Origin: Limnoraphis robusta CS-951 | Lineage (GTDB): Bacteria > Cyanobacteriota > Cyanobacteriia > Cyanobacteriales > Microcoleaceae | Assembly (NCBI RefSeq): GCF_000972705.2 | Contig: NZ_LATL02000069.1 | Coordinates: 1-54,496, forward strand | DNA length: 54,496 nt | Reading direction: 5' to 3' | Shown: one piece after another, positions 45,081 to 54,243 of the stretch | Layout of the letters: each line of letters starts with the position of its first letter | Numbering within the stretch: the first letter of the stretch is position 1 | Position numbers and translations under genes: made by a program | The notes under the pieces: generated by a model | The model's input: the letters and a program-made list of their open reading frames with translations, nothing else | The model's database searches: none | What the model was told of the DNA's origin: nothing

Positions 45081-45950
45081 GTGGAACCATCAACTGTACT
45101 GACAACAACAGAGATTAATGTATTTCAGGCAATTATCTTAGGGATAGTCCAAGGACTAACCGAATTTTTGCCAATTAGTAGTACGGCACACTTGAAGGTT
45201 GTACCCGTAGCATTGGGTTGGGGAGATCCCGGTGTTGCCTTTACCGCCGTGATTCAACTCGGAAGTATCGCCGCAGTGCTGTGGTATTTTTGGAATGACT
45301 TGACACAGGTTACAGTTGGTGCATTTAAGGCAATCAGGCATTCAAATTATCAATCTTCTGAGTTTCGCCTCGCTTTAGGAATTGCTTTGGGAACAATCCC
45401 TATCGTTTTTTTTGGGTTGTTAATTAAAATCTTTATTCCCGATTTTGATAACTCCCCTTTACGCAATACCATTTCTATTGCTGTGGCTTCAATTGTGATG
45501 GCATTGCTATTAGGATTAGCCGAAAAAACTGGCACTCGCAAGCGAAATTATGAACAGCTTGATGTGCGAGATGGTGTATTAATGGGATTGGCTCAAGCTT
45601 TAGCTTTAGTTCCTGGCGTTTCTCGCTCCGGTTCAACCATTACCGCAGGGCTTTTTATGGGACTTGAACGCGCAACTGCGGCTCGTTTTTCCTTCCTTTT
45701 AGGAATTCCTGCCATTACTCTAGCAGGCTTAGTCGAATTAAAAGGATTATTAGAGAATGGATTGGGTAATATTGGCGCAGTCTCCCTAGTTGCTGGAGTC
45801 ATTTCATCGGCTGTATTTTCCTACCTCGCCATTGCTTGGTTAATTCGTTTTTTACAAACTCAAAATACCTGGGTGTTTGTTTGGTATCGATTGGCTTTTG
45901 GTGTCGCTATCTTAGTGGCAGTCAGTGGAGGAGTTTTAGATAATATATAA
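45081..45950 (+). CDS. uppP: Undecaprenyl-diphosphate phosphatase UppP/BacA
   Basis: GTG 45081 gives 289 residues. The two family signatures are present: LGIVQGLTEFLPISSTAHL (about 19-37) and LVPGVSRSGSTITAGLFMG near 175-193, where Glu, Ser and Arg form the active site. It is a polytopic membrane protein that recycles undecaprenyl pyrophosphate for peptidoglycan and polysaccharide synthesis. GTG start is accepted because the membrane segments begin directly afterwards and no ATG is near. Confidence 0.93.
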   Translation: MEPSTVLTTTEINVFQAIILGIVQGLTEFLPISSTAHLKVVPVALGWGDPGVAFTAVIQLGSIAAVLWYFWNDLTQVTVGAFKAIRHSNYQSSEFRLALGIALGTIPIVFFGLLIKIFIPDFDNSPLRNTISIAVASIVMALLLGLAEKTGTRKRNYEQLDVRDGVLMGLAQALALVPGVSRSGSTITAGLFMGLERATAARFSFLLGIPAITLAGLVELKGLLENGLGNIGAVSLVAGVISSAVFSYLAIAWLIRFLQTQNTWVFVWYRLAFGVAILVAVSGGVLDNI

Positions 45951-45969
45951 CTTGAGTACATGATTCAGC

Positions 45970-46009
45970 GTTAGGTGTTGGTTGGGAGAAATTTCTACTA
46001 ACGCCTAAC
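45970..46009 (+). other. Hairpin between uppP and the radical-SAM gene
   Basis: GTTAGGTGTT and AACGCCTAAC pair over 10 bp (one G-U) with a 20-nt loop. It ends 20 bp before the downstream ATG and has no T-run, so it could be an mRNA structure or weak terminator of uppP. Confidence 0.4.
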
Positions 46010-46029
46010 ATCCCCGAGGAAAAGTTAAG

Positions 46030-47361
46030 ATGAGTACCCGTTCCATTCGTCCTGCTAAAATTACTAAAGTTCTTGCTGATTCGATAGCCTCTGAAATTGG
46101 CTTTGAACCCGGAGATGCAATTATTTCCATTAACGGACAGCCTCCCCGTGATTTAATTGACTATCAATTTTTATGTGCGGATGAAATTCTCGAATTAGAA
46201 GTGCTGGATAGTCGCGGAAAAGTTCATCAGATCGAAATTGAAAAAGACTACGATGATGATTTGGGATTAGAGTTTGAAACGGCATTATTTGATGGTTTGA
46301 TACAGTGTAATAATCGCTGTCCGTTTTGTTTTATTGATCAGCAACCCCCCGGAAAACGAGAAACCCTTTATCTCAAAGATGACGATTATCGCCTAAGTTT
46401 TTTATACGGTTCTTATCTAACTTTAACCAATTTACCTCAACGAGAATGGGAACGCATTGCACAAATGCGACTCTCTCCGCTTTATGTTTCTGTTCATGCA
46501 ACAGAACCCGATGTGCGAATTCGTTTGTTGAAAAATGCCCGTGCGGGAGAAATATTAAAACAACTGCAATGGTTCCAAGAAAACCGCCTGCAAATTCACG
46601 CTCAAGTTGTCGTTTGTCCGGGAATTAATGATGGTCAACATTTAGAAAAAACCTTACAAGATTTAACTCAATTTACGAGGGGAGAAATTCCGACAGTCGC
46701 CTCAGTTGCAGTGGTTCCTGTGGGGTTAACGCGGTTTCGTCCCGTTGAAGATGAACTCATTCCCGTGACTCCAGAAAAAGCCGCAGAAGTGATTGCTCAA
46801 GTGCAAACGATACAAGAAAAACTACAGCAAAAACAAAGGAAAAATAGTGTTTGGCTAGCCGATGAATGGTTTTTAATTGCGCGTCAAGAATTACCCCCAA
46901 CGAGCCATTATGAAGATTATCCTCAAATTGGCAATGGAGTGGGATCAATTCGCAAATTTCTGCAAGAATTTGAAACAGCGATCGCTAAATTTCCCAACTC
47001 TAGACAAACCCCTCGAAAATTCACTTGGGTTGTGGGAAATGCAGTCGAAGTCGCCTTTCGTCCGGTTGTTCAACGATTGAATCAAATTTCGGGACTAACC
47101 GTTGAGATGGTCCCATTGTGCAGTCAATACTGGGGACAAACCATCAGCGTTACTGGTTTGCTCACGGGTCAAGACTTACTTGAGAGTCTCAAAGGGAAAG
47201 ATTTAGGCGATGGAATATTGCTTCCCTCGGTTATGCTGAAACACGAAGACACATTATTTCTGGATGATATGAGTGTAGGGGAACTTTCTGCACAGCTAAA
47301 CGTCCCGATTTTTCCAGTGACTGATGTCGAGGAGTTGATCTCAATGGCCTTGAGCGAGTGA
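46030..47361 (+). CDS. Cyanobacterial PDZ/radical-SAM/DUF512 iron-sulfur protein
   Basis: This 443-residue protein has an N-terminal PDZ-like segment (about 5-70; SEIGFEPGDAIISINGQ), then CNNRCPFC, a CxxxCxxC radical-SAM-type cluster motif (near residues 95-102), followed by FIDQQPPGKRETLY, and a C-terminal DUF512 region. It matches the conserved cyanobacterial/plastid-lineage family usually annotated TIGR03279. Its substrate is unknown. GAGGAAAAG lies 8 bp before ATG. It is located behind uppP. Confidence 0.85.
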   Translation: MSTRSIRPAKITKVLADSIASEIGFEPGDAIISINGQPPRDLIDYQFLCADEILELEVLDSRGKVHQIEIEKDYDDDLGLEFETALFDGLIQCNNRCPFCFIDQQPPGKRETLYLKDDDYRLSFLYGSYLTLTNLPQREWERIAQMRLSPLYVSVHATEPDVRIRLLKNARAGEILKQLQWFQENRLQIHAQVVVCPGINDGQHLEKTLQDLTQFTRGEIPTVASVAVVPVGLTRFRPVEDELIPVTPEKAAEVIAQVQTIQEKLQQKQRKNSVWLADEWFLIARQELPPTSHYEDYPQIGNGVGSIRKFLQEFETAIAKFPNSRQTPRKFTWVVGNAVEVAFRPVVQRLNQISGLTVEMVPLCSQYWGQTISVTGLLTGQDLLESLKGKDLGDGILLPSVMLKHEDTLFLDDMSVGELSAQLNVPIFPVTDVEELISMALSE

Positions 47362-47497
47362 GACTCCTACATTGATTGTCACCCCTGAAGCTTGCGGTCT
47401 TTTATTATGTTCTACTTTCCCCACTTGATTCTGTGTAGCAGCATACCCTGATTGCTCTAAAATTGTTTCTGGACTTGCAGACGCAGTAAAAAAACTT

Positions 47498-50239
47498 ATG
47501 CCTGTTTTTCACAATTTAATGGCTGTGGGAGTGAGCGGCGCCATTACATTTACCTATTTAGGACAAGGGATAGCAGTCCCAGTCTCGGTTGAATCCACCG
47601 AGAAGACATCGACTGAAAACTCTATTTCTCAGAGGAGTTTTAAGCAAAATTTGGCTAAATCTCAATCAGCCCAATCTACCGCCGATGCAGCCCAAGCCAA
47701 AAATCAACCCTCAGAACTTATAGACCAACCCTCACAGGCGGATTCTGACCCCTTAGAGGCTTCTTGGAAGGAAAATCCGACTAAACCTTCACAACGACGG
47801 ATTCTCAATCGTTTGACACCCTCAACTGGAACGGAGAAACTGACACTGAATAAGGCTGAGTCTTCAGTGCAGAGGGCGTTCAAGCAAAATCCTGTGAAGC
47901 CGACGCCAACAAATTCCACTGCCCAACGGTCAATTCTCAATCATTTCACAACAGGTCGTTCACAAACGCCAACTGTTGAAAATTCTCAGTCTTCTGGGGA
48001 AACAGTATTTAAGGAAAATCCGACTAAACCGACTCAGACAAATTCCACCGCCCAACAGTCAATTCTCAATCATTTCACAACGAGTCGTTCACAAACGCCA
48101 AAAGTTGAAAATTCTCAGTCTTCTGGGGAAACAGTATTTAAGGAAAATCCGACTAAACCGACTCAGACAAGTTCCATCGCCCAACAGTCAATTGTCAATC
48201 ATTTCACAACGAGTCGTTCACAAACCCCAAAAGTTGAAAATTCTCAGTCTTCTGGGGAAACAGTATTTAAGGAAAATCCGACTAAACCGACTCAGACAAA
48301 TTCCACCGCCCAACAGTCAATTGTCAATCATTTCACAACGAGTCGTTCACAAACGCCAACTGTTGAAAATTCTCAGTCTTCTGGGGAAACAGTATTTAAG
48401 GAAAATCCGACTAAACCGACGCCAACAGATTCCACCGTGCAACGGATTCTTAATAAATTCATCTATCCTAAAGCCCGCAATCGCCCAACCGTTGAAAATT
48501 CCCAGCCTACTGAGGAAACAGTATTTAAGGAAAATCCCGTTAAAGCCTCGGCTAGCAACCCGAGTCCCATTCCTTCACCCTTAAATCCCAGCAACAGTTC
48601 AAAAACCGCATCACAACCCCAATCCCCAAATCCGGTTGAAGTCTCACTGACAGAAAATAGGGAAAAATCGAGCAACCCGACTCCCAACTTATTTGAACTG
48701 TCTCAAATGCTTCCTCAACCGCCGGGTGCAAATCTTCCCCCACAAATTGCTCAAGAAACAAACACCCCAACCTTAGAAGTCCCCAATCTCAGTCCGCCTA
48801 ACGAACCCTATCCGCAACCAACCCCAAGCGGCATCTTAGAAACAAATCCGCCCCCGATTACTTTTCCGAGTTCTAATCCTTTGTATCGTCCAAATCAGCC
48901 TCGGGATGTGGAAATTCAAGAAACCGTACCGATTACTTTACCGCAAGCGGTGGACTTAGCCCGACGCAACAACGAAGGAATCCGAGTGTTTGAACTGCAA
49001 GTTGAACAAAATTTAGCAGCTTTGAGATCAGCTCAAGCAGATCTTTATCCGACTCTAGCGTACATCTCAACCCTAACTCGCTCTTTTAGTGCCGGTAGCG
49101 ATATTGCCAACTCAGCGAGAAATCGTGAGGTCGAAGCCAGAGCGACTCCAGAACAAGCCATCTCTCTTTCCCGAACTTACGGGGTGACTACGTTTGAGAA
49201 TACATTCCAACTTCAGTATGATTTTGACGTGAGTGGGGCGCGAGGAGCGCGAATCAGAGCGGCTGAAGAACAGTTGCGTTTGGCGCGGTTGGAGTTTGAA
49301 CGCAGTGTTGAACAATTGCGTTTGGATGTCACCGAAGCCTATTATAATTTGCAAGAAGCTGATGCCGAAGTCGAGATTCAACGGGCTGCGGTTCGCAACT
49401 CCCAAAAAAGTTTGGAAGATGCGGAAGCTTTAGAACGAGCAGGTGTGGGAACTCGATTTGAAGTGTTGCAGGCGCGAGTCACGTTATCACGAGTTCAGCA
49501 GGATTTAACCAATGCGATTAGTAACCAAAGAACCCGACGACGGGAACTGGCGAATATTTTGAATGTCAGTCAAAATGTTAACTTAATCGCCGCCGATGCC
49601 ATCTCCCTGGCTGGGGCTTGGGATTTCACTTTAGACGAAAGTATTGTACTGGCTTACCAAAACCGAGCGGAATTAGAACAGGAATTGGTTAACCGCAATC
49701 TCGCTGAACAAAGACGAATTAACGCCCGTGCTGCACAACGACCGAATTTAACGACCAGTGCCAACTACAATGTCTTAGGGATATTATCCGATAACAGTGA
49801 TCCGTTTGCAGACCAAGGTTGGGCCGATGGTTATTCAATTCAGTTACAAATGCGCTGGAATTTCTTTGATGGGGGTTTGGCGAAAGCGAATGCTCGTCAG
49901 CAAGAGATTAATATTGCGATCGCAGAAGAACGGTATTCTGAACTTCGTAATGATATTCGCTTGGAAGTAGAAAGTGCCTTTTATGATTTGCAGGCGACTT
50001 TTGAAAATATTGGGGTGGCGAATTTAGGGGTCGAAGAAGCAACAGAAGCGTTACGTTTGGCGCGGTTGCGGTTCCAGGCGGGTGTAGGAACTCAGCTTGA
50101 TGTCATTAACCAAGAAACCGACTTAACTCGCGCTCAAAACCAGTTGCTGCAAGCGATTATTGGTTACAACCGTTCTTTGTCTCGTTTGCACCGAGCAGTA
50201 AGCAATCTTCCCGATAACAACCTGCAAGCCACGCCGTAA
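47498..50239 (+). CDS. TolC-family outer-membrane protein with repetitive N-terminal extension
   Basis: This 913-residue protein begins with a short hydrophobic signal-like N-terminus (about 1-27). A 450-residue Pro/Ser/Thr-rich extension follows, with a tandem repeat of 43 residues (VENSQSSGETVFKENPTKP pattern) between about 117 and 350. From about 478 on it is a TolC/outer-membrane efflux domain (ITLPQAVDLARRNN, LAALRSAQADLYPTL, TEAYYNLQEADAEVEIQRAAV and its second-half duplicate). TolC proteins form the exit duct for type I secretion and drug efflux. The extension is several times longer than usual for cyanobacterial TolC and may span the periplasm or peptidoglycan. Confidence 0.88.
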   Translation: MPVFHNLMAVGVSGAITFTYLGQGIAVPVSVESTEKTSTENSISQRSFKQNLAKSQSAQSTADAAQAKNQPSELIDQPSQADSDPLEASWKENPTKPSQRRILNRLTPSTGTEKLTLNKAESSVQRAFKQNPVKPTPTNSTAQRSILNHFTTGRSQTPTVENSQSSGETVFKENPTKPTQTNSTAQQSILNHFTTSRSQTPKVENSQSSGETVFKENPTKPTQTSSIAQQSIVNHFTTSRSQTPKVENSQSSGETVFKENPTKPTQTNSTAQQSIVNHFTTSRSQTPTVENSQSSGETVFKENPTKPTPTDSTVQRILNKFIYPKARNRPTVENSQPTEETVFKENPVKASASNPSPIPSPLNPSNSSKTASQPQSPNPVEVSLTENREKSSNPTPNLFELSQMLPQPPGANLPPQIAQETNTPTLEVPNLSPPNEPYPQPTPSGILETNPPPITFPSSNPLYRPNQPRDVEIQETVPITLPQAVDLARRNNEGIRVFELQVEQNLAALRSAQADLYPTLAYISTLTRSFSAGSDIANSARNREVEARATPEQAISLSRTYGVTTFENTFQLQYDFDVSGARGARIRAAEEQLRLARLEFERSVEQLRLDVTEAYYNLQEADAEVEIQRAAVRNSQKSLEDAEALERAGVGTRFEVLQARVTLSRVQQDLTNAISNQRTRRRELANILNVSQNVNLIAADAISLAGAWDFTLDESIVLAYQNRAELEQELVNRNLAEQRRINARAAQRPNLTTSANYNVLGILSDNSDPFADQGWADGYSIQLQMRWNFFDGGLAKANARQQEINIAIAEERYSELRNDIRLEVESAFYDLQATFENIGVANLGVEEATEALRLARLRFQAGVGTQLDVINQETDLTRAQNQLLQAIIGYNRSLSRLHRAVSNLPDNNLQATP
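47846..48540 (+). repeat. 129-bp in-frame tandem repeat array in the TolC-family gene
   Basis: The hexamer GTTGAA that marks each unit recurs at 47975, 48104, 48233, 48362 and 48491, exactly 129 bp apart each time. The middle three units are near identical; the first (from 47846) and last are diverged. Each unit encodes 43 residues. A second frame over the array also stays open, which is a by-product of repetition. Confidence 0.92.
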
Positions 50240-50367
50240 ACGGGTGTCGTTGCTGATCTCAAATCAGGGTTTTTTGACTCTGTATGTTTAACACAGAATC
50301 ACGAATGATTCTTCATTTTGTTAACATTTTTTTATAAGTTTAAAGAAATTGAACTCAGGAATCTCGA

Positions 50368-50670
50368 ATGGCTAACATTAAATTTGTCAACGAAAATCAG
50401 GAAATTATTGCAGCAGACGGCGCAAACTTGAGGATTAAAGCCCTAGAAAAGCAAATTGATCTCTATACCTTTATGGGAAAAATGATGAATTGTGGGGGCT
50501 TTGGTCAATGTGGAACTTGTATTGTAGAAGTCGTTGAAGGAATGGAAAATCTCTCACCCCCTACTGACGCCGAAAAACGCATCCTCAAGAAAAAACCCGA
50601 TACTTATCGACTGGCTTGCCAAACAATGGTTAATGGCCCGGTTAGTATTAATACTAAACCCAAGCGTTAA
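50368..50670 (+). CDS. 2Fe-2S ferredoxin-type protein
   Basis: This 100-residue protein has Cys42, Cys48, Cys51 ([10 protein letters not shown]) and Cys84 (RLACQT), the ligand set of a plant/adrenodoxin-like beta-grasp 2Fe-2S fold. The long loop with [13 protein letters not shown] resembles the cyanobacterial ferredoxins distinct from PetF. It probably acts as a soluble electron carrier. A hairpin just after the stop serves as the likely terminator. Confidence 0.88.
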   Translation: MANIKFVNENQEIIAADGANLRIKALEKQIDLYTFMGKMMNCGGFGQCGTCIVEVVEGMENLSPPTDAEKRILKKKPDTYRLACQTMVNGPVSINTKPKR

Positions 50671-50679
50671 CGATAATCA

Positions 50680-50708
50680 GGGGCAACCCGTGAGGTAGGG
50701 TTGTCCCC
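50680..50708 (+). terminator. Hairpin terminator after the ferredoxin gene
   Basis: GGGGCAACCC and GGGTTGTCCCC form a stem of about 9-10 bp with one bulged or mismatched base, 10 bp after the stop. The following sequence is T-rich but has no uninterrupted run. Confidence 0.5.
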
Positions 50709-50779
50709 ATCTAATCTTTGTGCCTTTGTGTCTTTGTGGTCAGTCTCCTGAGCAAAAAATCAACAATTAGTGCAGTTTG

Positions 50780-51181
50780 TTAGGACTCTGCGGGAACAAA
50801 GTCAAGAGCGGCGGAGTTCATGCAATAGCGTTGACCTGTGGGAGCGGGGCCATCATTAAACACATGACCTAAATGAGCATCGCAACTCGCACATAATACT
50901 TCTGTACGTCGCATGAACAGGCTATTATCGTCTTTGCAAGTAACATTTGCTTCGGTAACGGGTTTCCAAAAACTTGGCCAACCGGTTCCTGAGTCGTATT
51001 TAGCATCTGAGGTGAATAACTCAGTCCCACAACAAACGCATTTGTAAATTCCAGGTTGTTTATTATCGTGATATTTGCCTGTAAAGGCTCGTTCGGTTCC
51101 GTGTTTACGGGTGACTTGGAACTGTTCGGGAGTGAGTTGTTGTTTCCACTCCTGTTCGGATTTCTGCACTTTCTCAACCAT
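50780..51181 (-). CDS. msrB: Peptide-methionine (R)-S-oxide reductase MsrB
   Basis: This 133-residue protein has the zinc site Cys48/Cys51 and Cys97/Cys100, the fold motif [18 protein letters not shown] and the catalytic Cys120 in RYCMNS. It reduces methionine-R-sulfoxide in oxidatively damaged proteins using thioredoxin. The length is that of the free-standing cytoplasmic enzyme. Single gene, leftward. Confidence 0.95.
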   Translation of the reverse strand: MVEKVQKSEQEWKQQLTPEQFQVTRKHGTERAFTGKYHDNKQPGIYKCVCCGTELFTSDAKYDSGTGWPSFWKPVTEANVTCKDDNSLFMRRTEVLCASCDAHLGHVFNDGPAPTGQRYCMNSAALDFVPAES

Positions 51182-51324
51182 AATTTTAGATAGGGTCGTT
51201 AATCAGTCTGTTCTTTGATCAATTATAATAATTTTTACAAAATTTAACAATTAGCTCAATCCATAAAAATAAGCCAGCATTTTACTAAAAACTGACTTAG
51301 ACATCCAGTTGAAAATAGAAAGAC

Positions 51325-51774
51325 TTAATTACGATTTAACCACTTTTGAGCATTGAGTCGCTGAACCACACCAAAAACCAGTAAGGGAAGTGTAATTTTG
51401 CGCTCATCTCCCAAAAACGGCTCGATTATACTCGGTTTGCCATTTGCAGCACAGGAAAATACTTTTTGAGCTTTAATATCTTCATTGGGAAAGTAAACAT
51501 TAAATTGACGTTTACCGCTTTGCCATTGACCTATAACTTGCCAACACCGTTCAGAATTCCCTAACCCAGCCGGAAGCTTTTCTTGGGCAAACTTTAGGTC
51601 TAAGTCCTCAACCCCTTGAGAACCTAAAGCCTTTTTCAAAGCGGGAAGATAATCTTGTTCGATAAACTCAGCAAAGGGCTTATCCTCAACGGCAGGCGGC
51701 TTTTCTTTTTTCGCGGCAGCAGCGTTTTTAGGTTCAGCTTGATCAGTCTCGTTCGCTTTTGTTTCTTCTGACAT
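51325..51774 (-). CDS. DUF2996 family protein
   Basis: ATG 51774 (149 residues) is taken as the start; an in-frame ATG 18 bp upstream is possible. The N-terminal 45 residues are an Ala/Lys/Glu-rich, disordered-looking tail, and the rest is the DUF2996 domain (FAEFIEQDYLPALKKAL, CWQVIGQWQSGKRQFNVYFP, ending with LNAQKWLNRN). The family is restricted to cyanobacteria and plastids and its function is unknown. Confidence 0.85.
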   Translation of the reverse strand: MSEETKANETDQAEPKNAAAAKKEKPPAVEDKPFAEFIEQDYLPALKKALGSQGVEDLDLKFAQEKLPAGLGNSERCWQVIGQWQSGKRQFNVYFPNEDIKAQKVFSCAANGKPSIIEPFLGDERKITLPLLVFGVVQRLNAQKWLNRN

Positions 51775-52053
51775 TGATGTTTCCTTGCTCAAATCTCAGC
51801 AACAACTCACGAGAATCAGCAATTATTGATGAACGTTTTTTTCTCAACCTCGCTCGAAAAGTGAAGTTAGAATTGACTCGCTCACAAACTGCTATGAACT
51901 TCGGAGCAATGCCAACCTTATTATACCGTTCTCTGAGCGGAAGTCTAGTGCGATCGCCAAAAAAACAGAACATTGGCTGCGTAGTGGGCTGACAGTTAAC
52001 TTTAAACCCTTATAACTACGTGACTCACTTTGACTCAAGCCACTGTTCTATTC
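51775..52053. other. Intergenic region without recognisable gene
   Basis: The 279-bp gap between the DUF2996 and NUDIX genes has no coding frame I can support. It contains a HIP1-like GCGATCGC near 51950 and AT-rich sequence that could hold the DUF2996 promoter. Confidence 0.4.
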
Positions 52054-52494
52054 CTAGAGGATTTCTTGTTTTTGTTCGAGAAAATCGAGTAAAATATGTT
52101 GATGGGGACGACCAAGCGATCGCACCATTCCGGCTTTTTGGGAGTAGGCTTGACTGTAGCGAATTTGTTCAGGAGTGATTAATCCCATATCCCAGCCTTC
52201 ATTGAGAACTAATTGATCAAGATCAACGGTTAAAGGGGCGTAAAAAACATGACGAATGACGTTTGTTTCACTGTACCAACCAAACGCTGAAACTTCAGAG
52301 ATTTCATAACCAATTTCTTCGATTAATTCTCGTTTGACTGCTATTTCAGGGGTTTCACCGGGTTCAACATGACCCCCAAATAAACCCCAAACGCCAGGAT
52401 ATACAATACCCGGAATATCATCTCGGAGTTGCATCAAAAACTTACCTTCTCGGTAAAGAATAGCCAAAGCCACATGAACGGGTAAGTTTGTCAT
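52054..52494 (-). CDS. NUDIX hydrolase
   Basis: This 146-residue protein has the Nudix box G-x5-E-x7-REUxEExGU spelled GHVEPGETPEIAVKRELIEE then IGYE, starting at residue 41. It cleaves nucleoside diphosphates linked to another group; the exact substrate cannot be told. Its ATG overlaps the stop of the upstream lipoprotein gene by 4 bp, so the two are co-translated. Confidence 0.92.
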   Translation of the reverse strand: MTNLPVHVALAILYREGKFLMQLRDDIPGIVYPGVWGLFGGHVEPGETPEIAVKRELIEEIGYEISEVSAFGWYSETNVIRHVFYAPLTVDLDQLVLNEGWDMGLITPEQIRYSQAYSQKAGMVRSLGRPHQHILLDFLEQKQEIL

Positions 52495-52967
52495 TCTTTT
52501 TCCTCAACAACTGGTTCAGACTGAGGAATAGGAGGTTTTGTTTCTTTGTCGCTGTTTTCCGGTGAAGGTTCTTGAATTCGTTCAAGTTCTTTGAGATAAA
52601 CCCCACCAATATCTTGTTCAGGGAGTTCTTTGAGGGTAATACTCTCATAACTCACTTTACCGCGAACGAGGATTTCCTGTCCCAACTCAGGTAAACGCTC
52701 AGTCGTGAATACCCAAACTTCACCCGTGTTATCCTGAAGCTGATAGGCTGCCGCACCGACAAAGGGCGCATGACTTTCTACGGTTCCTTTAATGTAAACC
52801 TTCGCCTCTGCTTTGCGTTTCTCCAGCTTTTCAATGGGAGTAACATTGAGAGAGAGTTTCGCCGTTGAAGTCGCCAACTGATTGCAGCCAAACAACAACG
52901 GTGTTAGACAAAATAACATCACAGTGGGAGACACCTGAACAAATTTCGGCTGGGTTGTAGTAGTCAT
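52491..52967 (-). CDS. Putative lipoprotein with OB-fold-like domain
   Basis: ATG 52967 (158 residues) is preferred over an in-frame ATG 33 bp upstream because it is followed by a signal segment (VMLFCLTPLLFGC), a lipobox with Cys at about 28. Residues about 50-115 (VYIKGTVESHAPFVGAAAYQ, GEVWVFTTERLPELGQEILV) have the pattern of a small OB-fold nucleic-acid/ligand domain. The C-terminus is Pro/Glu-rich. It is in one transcript with the NUDIX gene. Function unknown. Confidence 0.65.
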   Translation of the reverse strand: MTTTTQPKFVQVSPTVMLFCLTPLLFGCNQLATSTAKLSLNVTPIEKLEKRKAEAKVYIKGTVESHAPFVGAAAYQLQDNTGEVWVFTTERLPELGQEILVRGKVSYESITLKELPEQDIGGVYLKELERIQEPSPENSDKETKPPIPQSEPVVEEKE

Positions 52968-53367
52968 GGAACAGAAAACATCCGGTAAAATTTTAGGCAA
53001 CAGTTGAACCGTTTGAAATTTGCCTGAGATTCACAATAGCAGCAAATTCTGGCATCTTGATAGAGGTTCGGAAAACTAAAGAGGTGAGTTGGGAAGTTTG
53101 GCAATTTCCCCACCTCACCTGTAAATTTAAGCAAGGAGTTATGATATCTAACTCAATCTACAGAGATTGACGGTGGGTTCTATTGCTTTTGTTCCGAATA
53201 TATAGCAGAAATCAGGAGACAGGAGACAGGAGACAGAATTGAAACCTTTATCATAAAAGGATTTGACAGAAAAACAGTGTCCTAATCAACTCTTTCTCTG
53301 CTATAGCCAACAAAACAGGCTTATGTGAATATGAGTGAATGATGTCTTTTTAAGCCCCAAAATTCCT
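52968..53367. other. Divergent intergenic region with heptamer repeats
   Basis: About 400 bp without a gene, between the lipoprotein and folD. It contains the AGGAGAC triplet repeat at 53214-53234 and AT-rich tracts. No promoter is clear enough to name, and I see no RNA gene. Confidence 0.5.
53214..53234. repeat. Heptamer short tandem repeat (AGGAGAC x3)
   Basis: Three perfect copies of a 7-mer in the folD upstream region. It is of the same class as the CCTGACT array at 4511. Confidence 0.8.
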
Positions 53368-54243
53368 ATGGCTAACGTATTAGATGGTAAAGCGCTCGCT
53401 CAAAAAATTAGAACCCAGTTACAGCAAGAAATTCAATCTCTGCAAGCCAAAGTTGGACGTCCGCCGGGGCTAGCGGTGTTGATGGTGGGGGAAAACCCAG
53501 CCAGTGCGGTTTATGTTCGCAATAAAGAACGGGCTTGTGAACAAGTGGGAATTGTATCATTTGGTTCCCATTTTCCCGCAAATATCTCTCAAGCCGAGTT
53601 AACAGAGGTCATACATTCTTTAAATAACAACCCAACTGTTGATGGAATATTGCTTCAGCTCCCCCTACCGTCTCATCTGAACGCGATTCCGCTATTATAC
53701 GAGATCTCCCCCGATAAGGATGTAGACGGGCTTCATCCGGCAAATATGGGGCGACTGGTACGAGGAGAAGCAGGACTTCGCAGTTGTACACCCGCAGGCG
53801 TGATGCAGTTATTACGGGAATATAACATAGAGGTCGCAGGTAAAGATGCGGTGGTGGTTGGGGCGAGTATTTTAGTGGGAAAACCAATGGCGTTGATGCT
53901 GTTGGAAGCAGAAAGTACCGTATCTATTGCTCATATTAAAACGCGAGATTTAGCAAAACTCACCTGTGATGCTGAGATTTTAGTCGTCGCGGCGGGTTAT
54001 CCTAAACTAATTACCCCTCAAATGGTTAAACCGGGCGCTGTGGTGGTTGATGTGGGAATTAACCGGATTACCGACTATGAAGGGCGCTCAGTGATTGTTG
54101 GAGATGTTGATTTTGCAGGTGTCGAACCTTTAGTGGATTATATTAGCCCCGTTCCGGGTGGTGTCGGGCCAATGACCGTCGCCATGTTGTTACAAAATAC
54201 CCTCTGGAGTTACAAGCAACGGGTTCAGTACAGTTTACAGTGA
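53368..54243 (+). CDS. folD: Bifunctional methylene-THF dehydrogenase/methenyl-THF cyclohydrolase FolD
   Basis: ATG 53368 gives 291 residues; an upstream GTG in frame is less likely. Motifs include [16 protein letters not shown], with the catalytic Lys in [20 protein letters not shown], and [18 protein letters not shown]. It interconverts 5,10-methylene- and 10-formyl-tetrahydrofolate for purine and formyl-Met synthesis. The NADP-binding loop reads GASILVGKP with Ala166 where the family has Arg (GRS). This is visible in the DNA as GCG. Otherwise complete. Confidence 0.94.
   Translation: MANVLDGKALAQKIRTQLQQEIQSLQAKVGRPPGLAVLMVGENPASAVYVRNKERACEQVGIVSFGSHFPANISQAELTEVIHSLNNNPTVDGILLQLPLPSHLNAIPLLYEISPDKDVDGLHPANMGRLVRGEAGLRSCTPAGVMQLLREYNIEVAGKDAVVVGASILVGKPMALMLLEAESTVSIAHIKTRDLAKLTCDAEILVVAAGYPKLITPQMVKPGAVVVDVGINRITDYEGRSVIVGDVDFAGVEPLVDYISPVPGGVGPMTVAMLLQNTLWSYKQRVQYSLQ

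Noticed and set aside
47846..48540. Array resembling a CRISPR or satellite
   Set aside because: The 129-bp units are contiguous, in frame and coding, with no spacers or cas genes.
47976..48584. Open frame of 202 codons overlapping the TolC-family gene
   Set aside because: It exists only because the 129-bp unit has no stop in a second frame; it has no ribosome-binding site and lies inside a clear gene.
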